Origin: Mediterranea massiliensis
Lineage (GTDB): Bacteria; Bacteroidota; Bacteroidia; Bacteroidales; Bacteroidaceae
DNA length: 13,574 nt
NCBI GenBank assembly: GCA_958402075.1
Contig: CATXSD010000067.1
Span: 1-13,574, forward strand
Reading direction: 5' to 3'
The position numbers and the translations under genes were made by a program. Below are positions 1 through 5,967 of the stretch, piece after piece. The notes below the pieces were generated by a model, which had not been told where the DNA came from, made no database searches, and saw nothing but the letters and a program-made list of their open reading frames with translations. Position 1 is the stretch's first letter. Every line of letters starts with the position of its first letter.

Positions 1-1
1 G

Positions 2-472
2 CTCACGCTGAACCGCCGCGAACTGGTCCAGCAGCGGCACGTGCTCCAGTCCCTGCTGCAGACCATCCTCGACCGGGCCGACGGAGTTCCCGTCGTGGCT
101 CCCCTGCACCCCTACGTGCAGCAGGCCATCCTGGCAACGGGCATCAGCGCCCCCAACCTGCACATCCTGCCGCCGCAAAGCTATCTGCACTTCGGCTTCC
201 TCATCAACCAGGCACGGGGCATCGTCACCGACTCCGGCAACATCGCCGAGGAAGCCACCTTCCTCGACGTGCCCTGCATCACGCTGAACACCTACGCCGA
301 GCATCCCGAGACGTGGCGCATCGGTACCAACGAACTGGTAGGCGAAAACACCTTTGCCCTGTCGGCCTCCCTGGAGAAGATGCTGAAAGGCGAATGGAAG
401 CACAGCACCCTGCCCGAACGCTGGGACGGACGCACGGCCGAACGCATCGTGCAAGTACTGCTGAAAAAATAA
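2..472 (+). CDS. wecB: UDP-N-acetylglucosamine 2-epimerase-like protein, C-terminal part (5' truncated by window)
   Basis: The reading frame is open from base 2, so the start lies outside the window; about 156 C-terminal residues are visible, against roughly 370 for a complete enzyme. Non-hydrolysing UDP-GlcNAc 2-epimerases interconvert UDP-GlcNAc and UDP-ManNAc in the cytoplasm for surface polysaccharide synthesis. The visible part matches the C-terminal Rossmann lobe: an LTLNRRE segment at the extreme left where the family usually has a GHRREN-type motif, a PLHP segment, TDSGNIAEE corresponding to the family's DSGG-x-QEE nucleotide-binding motif, and then a T-x-AEHPE...GTNELVG stretch corresponding to TERPE...G-LVG. 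Two motif positions deviate (NRRE for HRRE, DSGN for DSGG), so it may be a divergent branch with a different sugar substrate. The family assignment is firm; the wecB symbol is tentative. It ends 8 nt before an inverted repeat and is probably transcribed separately from the next gene, which has its own promoter. Confidence 0.8.
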   Translation, partial: LTLNRRELVQQRHVLQSLLQTILDRADGVPVVAPLHPYVQQAILATGISAPNLHILPPQSYLHFGFLINQARGIVTDSGNIAEEATFLDVPCITLNTYAEHPETWRIGTNELVGENTFALSASLEKMLKGEWKHSTLPERWDGRTAERIVQVLLKK

Positions 473-479
473 TTATTAG

Positions 480-559
480 TATTTGGGAACTGAGAATTAA
501 GAAATAGATACATACACGAGGGATGTTTTCCATATTTTTTAAGTCTCAATTCCCAAATA
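480..559. repeat. Intergenic inverted repeat built from degenerate 7-mers (gene-less)
   Basis: Arms at 480-500 and 539-559 are reverse complements at 19 of 21 positions and enclose 38 nt. The left arm reads as consecutive 7-mers from 484: tgggaac, tgagaat, taagaaa, with tagatac beyond. The right arm, read on the opposite strand, gives tgggaat, tgagact, taaaaaa. The structure fills the gap between the epimerase stop (472) and the next promoter (567). It could act as a transcript-end hairpin, but no T-tract directly follows the right arm. The 7-nt periodicity resembles the arrays around the small gene at 4526, so it may be an empty or deleted form of the same kind of element. Confidence 0.7.
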
Positions 560-566
560 ATCCAAA

Positions 567-601
567 TTTGCTTCTTATTTGCTTGCAAATTACTACCTTT
601 G
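567..601 (+). promoter_or_regulatory. Bacteroidota-type promoter of the DUF5686 gene
   Basis: TACCTTTG at 594-601 is an exact match to the Bacteroides -7 consensus TAnnTTTG. A TTTG at 567-570 lies 23 nt upstream as a candidate -33 element, slightly longer than the usual 19-21 nt spacing; a second TTTG at 578-581 is too close. Transcription should start near 607-609, leaving a leader of only about 12-14 nt before the ATG at 621. Its position rules out the longer reading-frame start at 579. Confidence 0.7.
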
Positions 602-620
602 CAGTTCCATTATGATAGAT

Positions 621-3209
621 ATGAAGCAACTATATATAACCCTCACTCTCCTGGTGATGCTGCTTTTCACACAGCTCACAGGCGCGTCCGCACAAATCAA
701 AGGCGTCGTAACCGACTCCATCACCAACGAACCCTTGCTCTACGTCACCGTCCAATACGAAGGCAAAGGCGTGGGAGCCATTACCAACGGTGAAGGAGAA
801 TATACGGTCGAAACCCGCAAGGGCTGGGACGAACTGACCTTCTCTACCATCGGCTATATAACCAAGAAAGTCAAGATCAAGCCGGGACAGAAGGTGCTGA
901 ACGTCAAGATGTCGCCCGACGACATCATGCTGGCCGAAGTGGTGGTGAAGCCGAAAAAGGAAAAATACTCCCGGAAGAACAATCCGGCTGTAGACTTCAT
1001 GCGCAAGGTCATCGAACACAAAAAGGAGCTGAAGCTGGAGGAGAACGACTTCTACCAATACCAGAAATACGAGAAGATGAAGATGTCGCTCAACGACGTC
1101 ACGCCGGAGAAGATGGAGAAAGGCCTCTACAAGAAGTTCTCCTTCTTCAAGGACCAGGTGGAAACGTCGCCCAAGACCGGCAAACAGATTCTGCCCATCT
1201 CCATCAAGGAAACGGCCTCGCGCACCATCTACCGCAAGAGTCCGCGCAGCGAAAAGACCATCATCGAAGGTATGAACTCGACGGGGATTGAGGAATTCTT
1301 CAGTACCGGCGACATGCTGGGCACCATTCTGAACGACGTCTTCTCGGACGTAAACATCTACGACGATGACATCCGCCTGCTGCAACGCCGCTTCGTCAGC
1401 CCCATCGGGCGCGGCGCCATCTCGTTCTACAAATACTATCTGATGGACACCCTGATGGTGGACCAGCAGGAATGTGTACACCTGACGTTCGTGCCCAACA
1501 ATCCGCAGGACTTCGGCTTTACGGGCCACCTGTACGTGGTGAAAGACTCCACCTACGCCGTGAAGAAGTGTACCATGAACCTGCCGAAAAAGACGGGCGT
1601 CAACTTCGTGGAGAACCTGGACATCGTCCAGCAGTTCGAACAGCTGCCCGACAGCAACTGGGTGCTGACCGATGACGACATGACCGTCGAACTGGCCCTG
1701 ATGAAGGGCATCCAGGGACTGGAAGTGCAACGCACCACCAAATATTCGAAATACAGTTTCGACGAGATAGAGCCCCGCCTCTTCCGTCTGAAAGGAAAAG
1801 TCATCAAGGAAGCCAACATGCTGGCCAAAAGCGACGAATACTGGGCGGAAGTACGCCAGGTGCCCCTCACCAAGAAGGAGAGTACCATGGACCTCTTCAT
1901 GAACCGCATCGAACAGATACCGGGTTTCAAGATCATCATCTTCGGAGCCAAGGCGTTGATTGAGAACTTCGTGGAGACCGGGTCCAAGGACCATCCCAGC
2001 AAGTTTGACTTCGGCCCCATCAACACCATCATCACCAGCAACTATGTGAACGGAGCCCGTTTCCGTCTGAGCGGCATGACTACCGGCAACCTGGATCCCC
2101 ACTGGAACTTCAGCGGATACGGTGCCTACGGTACGCGTGACAAGAAATGGTTCTATTCCGGACAGGTGGCCTATTCGTTCAACAAGCGTGAATACGTATT
2201 GTGGGAGTTCCCCAAACATTATATCTCCGCCAAATACACCTACGACGTCATGTCGCCCGTAGACAAGTATCTGGAGACCGACAAAGACAACATGTTCGTG
2301 GGTTGGAAATGGACCACCGTCGACCAGTTGTCCTACATCCGCGACGCCACCCTCAACTACGAACTGGAGACCAATACGGGATTCTCTGTCAAGGCCATGC
2401 TGCGCCACCGCAACGACCAGCCTGCCGGCATCCTGCAATACTGGCGCAACGATGGTGAGACACCCGGCGTAAAGGGCGACAAGAACACCTTCGTCCACGA
2501 CATCACCACAGCCGAAGTGGGTGTGACCCTGCGATATGCCCCGGGCGAGACATTTGTCAATACCAAGCAGCGCCGTGTTCCCGTATCGCTGGACGCACCC
2601 CAGTTCACCCTGTCGCACACGGCCGGCTTCAAGGGAGTGCTGGGAGGAGAATACAATTTCAACCTCACCGAAATCGGCCTGCGCAAACGCTTCTGGTTCG
2701 GTTCGTGGGGCAAGCTCGATGTCACCGCCCGTGCCGGTGCCCAGTGGAACAAGGTCCCCTTCCCCCTGCTGAACCTGCCTATGGCGAACCTGTCGTACAT
2801 CACCCAGCACAACGAATCGTTCTCCCTCATCAACAACATGGAGTTCCTGAACGACCGCTACGGTTCGCTGGCCCTGAGCTACGACATGAACGGCAAGCTC
2901 TTCAACCGCATCCCGCTGCTGAAGAAGCTGAAGTGGCGCGAAATGTTCCGCGTCCGCGGCCTGTGGGGAACACTGACCGACAAGAACAACCCCTACAAGA
3001 GCCATGATCCGGATCTCTTCCTCTTCCCGACCCGCAACGGTGTACCCACCAGCTATGTGATGGGAAAGACACCCTATGTGGAGGCCAGCGTAGGAATTTA
3101 CAATATCTTCAAGCTGCTGCACATCGAATATGTGCGCCGCCTCACCTACACCGACATCCCCGGCGTGAAGAAGGATGGTATCCGCTTCATGATCATGATG
3201 ATATTTTAA
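621..3209 (+). CDS. DUF5686 and carboxypeptidase-like regulatory domain-containing protein (outer membrane)
   Basis: 862 aa from the ATG at 621. Residues 1-24 form a clear Sec signal peptide (MKQ, hydrophobic stretch, GASAQ cleavage region). A carboxypeptidase-D-like beta-sandwich follows at about 25-110 (IKGVVTDSITNEPL, then GEGEYTV, STIGY, and DIMLAEVVVKP at its end), as seen in front of TonB receptors and related Bacteroidota envelope proteins. The remainder matches the DUF5686 family, which I recognise from overall layout: a charged helical stretch after the first domain, then a long alternating beta pattern ending in a terminal Phe (IMMIF), consistent with an outer-membrane barrel. The biochemical function is unknown. 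The alternative start at 579 lies upstream of the -7 box and would spoil the signal peptide; an ATG at 612 (three residues earlier) is possible. rarA begins 12 nt downstream, so the two are likely co-transcribed. Confidence 0.88.
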   Translation: MKQLYITLTLLVMLLFTQLTGASAQIKGVVTDSITNEPLLYVTVQYEGKGVGAITNGEGEYTVETRKGWDELTFSTIGYITKKVKIKPGQKVLNVKMSPDDIMLAEVVVKPKKEKYSRKNNPAVDFMRKVIEHKKELKLEENDFYQYQKYEKMKMSLNDVTPEKMEKGLYKKFSFFKDQVETSPKTGKQILPISIKETASRTIYRKSPRSEKTIIEGMNSTGIEEFFSTGDMLGTILNDVFSDVNIYDDDIRLLQRRFVSPIGRGAISFYKYYLMDTLMVDQQECVHLTFVPNNPQDFGFTGHLYVVKDSTYAVKKCTMNLPKKTGVNFVENLDIVQQFEQLPDSNWVLTDDDMTVELALMKGIQGLEVQRTTKYSKYSFDEIEPRLFRLKGKVIKEANMLAKSDEYWAEVRQVPLTKKESTMDLFMNRIEQIPGFKIIIFGAKALIENFVETGSKDHPSKFDFGPINTIITSNYVNGARFRLSGMTTGNLDPHWNFSGYGAYGTRDKKWFYSGQVAYSFNKREYVLWEFPKHYISAKYTYDVMSPVDKYLETDKDNMFVGWKWTTVDQLSYIRDATLNYELETNTGFSVKAMLRHRNDQPAGILQYWRNDGETPGVKGDKNTFVHDITTAEVGVTLRYAPGETFVNTKQRRVPVSLDAPQFTLSHTAGFKGVLGGEYNFNLTEIGLRKRFWFGSWGKLDVTARAGAQWNKVPFPLLNLPMANLSYITQHNESFSLINNMEFLNDRYGSLALSYDMNGKLFNRIPLLKKLKWREMFRVRGLWGTLTDKNNPYKSHDPDLFLFPTRNGVPTSYVMGKTPYVEASVGIYNIFKLLHIEYVRRLTYTDIPGVKKDGIRFMIMMIF

Positions 3210-3221
3210 GAACATACGAAC

Positions 3222-4499
3222 GTGCAACCACTGGCAGAAAGGCTTCGGCCCAAAACATTAGACGAATACATCGGCCAGAAACATCTGGTCGGTCCGGGAG
3301 CGGTGCTCCGCAAAATGATTGATTCGGGACACATTTCATCCTTCATTCTGTGGGGCCCTCCGGGAGTAGGAAAAACGACGTTGGCACAAATCATCGCCAA
3401 CAAGCTGGAAACACCGTTCTACACGCTGAGCGCCGTGACCAGCGGTGTGAAGGACGTGCGCGACGTCATTGAGCGTGCCAAGAACAACCGGTTTTTTTCG
3501 CAAGCCAATCCCATCCTCTTCATCGACGAAATACACCGTTTCAGCAAGTCGCAGCAAGACTCGCTGCTGGGAGCCGTCGAACAGGGCATCGTGACACTGA
3601 TTGGTGCCACGACGGAAAACCCTTCGTTCGAAGTGATCCGCCCCCTGCTGTCGCGCTGCCAGATCTATGTTCTCAAGCCTCTCGAAAAAGACGACCTGCT
3701 GGAACTGCTCCAGCGGGCGCTGACCACCGACCATATCCTGCGCGAACGCCACGTTGAAGTGAAGGAAACCACCGCCATGCTGCGCTACAGCGGAGGCGAT
3801 GCCCGCAAGCTGCTCAACATACTGGAGCTGGTTGTTGAATCGGAAACGGGCGACACCGTCGTCATCACCGACGACATGGTGACCGAACGTCTGCAACAGA
3901 ATCCGCTGGCCTATGACAAGGACGGCGAAATGCACTACGACATCATCTCCGCCTTCATCAAGTCCATCCGCGGCAGCGATCCTGACGGTGCCATCTACTG
4001 GCTGGCCCGCATGGTGGAAGGCGGCGAAGACCCGGCCTTCATCGCCCGCCGCCTGGTGATATCCGCTTCGGAAGACATCGGACTGGCCAATCCCAACGCC
4101 CTGCTGCTGGCCAACGCCTGCTTCGACGCCGTGATGAAGGTAGGCTGGCCCGAAGGCCGCATCCCCCTGGCCGAAACGACCATCTACCTGGCCACCAGCC
4201 CCAAGAGCAACTCGGCCTACATGGCCATCAACGACGCGCTGGAACTGGTCCGACAGACCGGCAACCTTCCCGTCCCCCTTCATCTGCGCAACGCCCCCAC
4301 CAAGCTGATGAAACAACTGGGCTACGGAGAAAACTACAAGTATGCCCACGACTATCCGGGCCACTTCGTCCGCCAGCAGTTCCTGCCCGACGAACTGAAG
4401 GACCACAGCATCTGGCATCCGCAGGAAAATGCAGCCGAAGCCAAACACAAGGAGCGGATGCAGGCGTTGTGGGGAAAAGAACGGTTTAATAAAATATAA
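3222..4499 (+). CDS. rarA: Replication-associated recombination protein A (AAA+ ATPase, RarA/MgsA)
   Basis: 425 aa, normal length for the family. RarA is a clamp-loader-like AAA+ ATPase that acts at stalled or broken replication forks in the cytoplasm. Visible motifs: the conserved N-terminus PLAERLRPKTLDEYIGQ, Walker A GPPGVGKT (45-52), Walker B ILFIDEIH (98-105), sensor 1 GATTEN (128-133), and a candidate arginine finger in LLSRC (about 143-146). The C-terminal oligomerisation region contains the typical SAFIKSIRGSDPDGAIYWLARM and ASEDIGLANPNAL stretches. The start is GTG at 3222; no in-frame ATG lies nearby and the protein begins at the family's usual first residues. It follows the DUF5686 gene by 12 nt. 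Its last codons and TAA stop lie inside the 7-mer array at 4491-4525, so the final residues (NKI) may have been contributed by that array. Confidence 0.96.
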   Translation: MQPLAERLRPKTLDEYIGQKHLVGPGAVLRKMIDSGHISSFILWGPPGVGKTTLAQIIANKLETPFYTLSAVTSGVKDVRDVIERAKNNRFFSQANPILFIDEIHRFSKSQQDSLLGAVEQGIVTLIGATTENPSFEVIRPLLSRCQIYVLKPLEKDDLLELLQRALTTDHILRERHVEVKETTAMLRYSGGDARKLLNILELVVESETGDTVVITDDMVTERLQQNPLAYDKDGEMHYDIISAFIKSIRGSDPDGAIYWLARMVEGGEDPAFIARRLVISASEDIGLANPNALLLANACFDAVMKVGWPEGRIPLAETTIYLATSPKSNSAYMAINDALELVRQTGNLPVPLHLRNAPTKLMKQLGYGENYKYAHDYPGHFVRQQFLPDELKDHSIWHPQENAAEAKHKERMQALWGKERFNKI

Positions 4500-4525
4500 A
4501 ATATCAAATATTAAATATTAAATAT
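4491..4525. repeat. Left tandem 7-mer array (five NAAATAT units)
   Basis: Five consecutive units: aaaatat, aaaatat, caaatat, taaatat, taaatat. The first two carry the last rarA codons and its TAA stop (4497-4499); the ATG of the small gene begins right after the last unit at 4526. Positions 4504-4525 are the reverse complement of 4891-4912 at 21 of 22 positions. Confidence 0.85.
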
Positions 4526-4891
4526 ATGGGGGAAAAGGTTTATATACTGAATGACAAATCTGTTTTGTTTGCTATAAGGATTATCAAATTATACAAATAT
4601 TTAAAGGAAGACAAGGACGAACAAGTCATGAGCAAACAACTTTTACGGAGCGGTACTTCAATAGGCGCCAACATCAGTGAGTCTGTTTATGCAGAATCTT
4701 CCTCTGACTATATACATAAACTTGCTATAGCCCAAAAAGAATGCTCAGAAACATTATATTGGTTACAAATTCTAAAACAGACCGATTATCTGACCGAGAA
4801 ACAATTTCTATCTATAGATAATGATTGTAGAGAACTTATCAAACTACTAACCGCAACCATACTTACAATTAAGAAAAAAAATAATATTTGA
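4526..4891 (+). CDS. Four helix bundle protein (23S rRNA intervening-sequence protein family)
   Basis: 121 aa, usual length for the family. The protein is soluble and predicted to be almost entirely helical. The characteristic core is plain: LLRSGTSIGANISES, then a serine/aspartate turn, HKLAIAQKECSETLYWLQIL, and a last helix ending in ELIKLLTATILTIKK. These proteins form pentameric four-helix bundles and are related in fold to Avd, the accessory protein of diversity-generating retroelements, but their cellular role is unknown. No reverse transcriptase or variable repeat is present here. The ATG at 4526 abuts the left 7-mer array and the TGA (4889-4891) lies inside the right array. Codon use is distinctly AT-rich compared with rarA and the dehydrogenase, which suggests separate ancestry. 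Transcription probably comes from the rarA side. Confidence 0.92.
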   Translation: MGEKVYILNDKSVLFAIRIIKLYKYLKEDKDEQVMSKQLLRSGTSIGANISESVYAESSSDYIHKLAIAQKECSETLYWLQILKQTDYLTEKQFLSIDNDCRELIKLLTATILTIKKKNNI

Positions 4892-4911
4892 TATTTGATA
4901 TTTAATATTTG
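4884..4911. repeat. Right tandem 7-mer array (four ATATTTN units)
   Basis: Units atatttg, atatttg, atattta, atatttg run without gaps and are the inverse of the left array. They contain the TGA stop of the small gene and end 6 nt before the ATG of the dehydrogenase, so they form its translation-initiation region. The last unit gives a near match to the -7 consensus (AATATTTG against TAnnTTTG), which is too weak to call a promoter. Confidence 0.85.
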
Positions 4912-4917
4912 AATGAC

Positions 4918-5874
4918 ATGAAAATTGTAGCGCTCGACGGCTATGCCGCCAATCCTGGAGACCTCTCCTGGGACGAAATGAAGAAGTTGGGCGAATGTGT
5001 CGTCTATGACCGTACCGCCCCCGCAGAAGTAGTGGAACGCGCCGAAGGTGCCGACGTACTTCTCACCAACAAAGTGGTCATTACAGCCGAACACATGGCC
5101 GCCCTGCCCCAACTGAAATACATCGGTGTGATGGCTACCGGATATAACATCGTAGATACCGCTGCTGCCAAAGAACGTGGCATCACCGTGACCAACATTC
5201 CCGCCTACAGTACCGACTCCGTGGCCCAAATGGTCTTTGCCCACCTGCTGAACATTGCCCAACAGGTGCAGCATCACTCCGAGGAAGTACACAAAGGCCG
5301 CTGGACCAACAGTCCCGACTTCTGCTTCTGGGACACGCCGCTCATCGAACTGGCCGGCAAGAAGATGGGTATCGTCGGCCTGGGCAACACCGGCATGAGA
5401 ACCGCACGCATCGCCATCAGCTTCGGCATGGAGGTGCATGCCTATACCTCCAAATCGCACTTCCAGCTCCCCCCCGAAATCAAGAAAATGGAACTGGACG
5501 AACTGTTTGCCGAATGCGACGTCGTCAGCCTGCACTGCCCCCTCACCGAGCAGACCCGTGAGATGGTCAATGCCCGCCGCCTCGGTCTGATGAAACCCAC
5601 TGCCATCCTCATCAACACAGGACGCGGCCCGCTGGTCAACGAACAGGACCTGGCCGACGCCCTGAACAGCGGACGCATCTATGCCGCCGGTGTCGATGTC
5701 CTCTCACAAGAACCTCCCCGCGCTGACAACCCACTGCTCACGGCCCGCAACTGCTACATCACCCCACACATCGCCTGGGCCAGCACAGCTGCCCGCGAGC
5801 GTCTGATGCAGATTGCCCTGGACAACCTGAAAGCCTATCAGGAAGGCAAGCCCATCCACGTGGTGAACAAATAA
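4918..5874 (+). CDS. D-2-hydroxyacid dehydrogenase (glycerate/hydroxypyruvate reductase-like)
   Basis: 318 aa, normal for the family. It is a cytoplasmic NAD(P)H-dependent enzyme that reduces 2-oxoacids to D-2-hydroxyacids. The Rossmann dinucleotide motif is GIVGLGNTG (about 151-159). The catalytic triad can be placed: Arg236 in NTGRGPLVNE, Glu265 in DVLSQEPP and His284 in ITPHIAWAS. The substrate-binding region ATGYNIVD...NIPAYSTDSVAQ (about 73-105) resembles hydroxypyruvate/glycerate dehydrogenases more than D-lactate dehydrogenases; the precise substrate is not settled by sequence. I chose ATG 4918 because it gives the typical MKIVALDGY beginning; an in-frame TTG at 4909 lies inside the 7-mer repeat. 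It is the last gene of the + strand run and is followed by a hairpin 28 nt downstream. Confidence 0.93.
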   Translation: MKIVALDGYAANPGDLSWDEMKKLGECVVYDRTAPAEVVERAEGADVLLTNKVVITAEHMAALPQLKYIGVMATGYNIVDTAAAKERGITVTNIPAYSTDSVAQMVFAHLLNIAQQVQHHSEEVHKGRWTNSPDFCFWDTPLIELAGKKMGIVGLGNTGMRTARIAISFGMEVHAYTSKSHFQLPPEIKKMELDELFAECDVVSLHCPLTEQTREMVNARRLGLMKPTAILINTGRGPLVNEQDLADALNSGRIYAAGVDVLSQEPPRADNPLLTARNCYITPHIAWASTAARERLMQIALDNLKAYQEGKPIHVVNK

Positions 5875-5901
5875 AGCGTCGAACCGACAGACATAAAACA
5901 G

Positions 5902-5940
5902 CAATCCCCGGCATCCTACCATCAAAGATACCGGGGATTG
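5902..5940. terminator. Hairpin terminator between convergent genes
   Basis: A 14-bp stem (5902-5915 with 5927-5940, one C/A mismatch) with an 11-nt loop lies between the dehydrogenase stop and the stop of the convergent nuclease gene. On the + strand it is followed by tcattctt. On the - strand it is followed by a tgtttta stretch. It could serve both directions, although neither T-tract is long. Confidence 0.75.
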
Positions 5941-5967
5941 TCATTCTTATAGTAAACACGTCTTCGG

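Larger units (their letters stand above)
4491..4912 (+). mobile_element. Putative IVS-like cassette: four-helix-bundle gene between inverted 7-mer arrays
   Basis: A roughly 420-bp AT-rich unit consists of a single small ORF bounded on each side by tandem 7-mer arrays in opposite orientation (22-nt arms at 4504-4525 and 4891-4912, one mismatch). It sits at the 3' end of rarA and directly before a dehydrogenase gene, in an otherwise GC-richer co-directional gene run. The encoded protein belongs to the family first noted inside intervening sequences of 23S rRNA genes. There is no transposase and no obvious target-site duplication. Mobility is inferred from composition, boundaries and protein family, and is not shown directly. 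Confidence 0.5.

Noticed and set aside
480..559. Ordinary intrinsic terminator of the epimerase gene
   Set aside because: The loop is 38 nt and the right arm is followed by atccaaattt, not a T-tract. A role in transcript ending is possible but the form is not typical.
579..620. Longer N-terminus of the DUF5686 protein starting at 579
   Set aside because: That start lies upstream of an exact -7 promoter box and the added residues would precede an otherwise perfect signal peptide.
630..3227. 865-codon open frame on the - strand opposite the DUF5686 gene
   Set aside because: It is a mirror of the + gene's codon pattern. Its translation is rich in His/Val/Gln with no domain, signal or family motif, while the + frame has a signal peptide and a recognisable family.
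3336..4448. 370-codon - strand frame opposite rarA
   Set aside because: It is a shadow of rarA, whose Walker and sensor motifs are all in the + frame.
4526..4891. Diversity-generating retroelement accessory protein (Avd)
   Set aside because: The fold family is related, but there is no reverse transcriptase, template repeat or variable repeat nearby; the 7-mers are not template/variable pairs.
4491..4911. CRISPR-like array
   Set aside because: The units are contiguous 7-mers without spacers, in inverted orientation around an ORF.
4786..5535. 249-codon - strand frame across the small gene and the dehydrogenase
   Set aside because: It crosses the repeat array and two well supported + genes; no family features.
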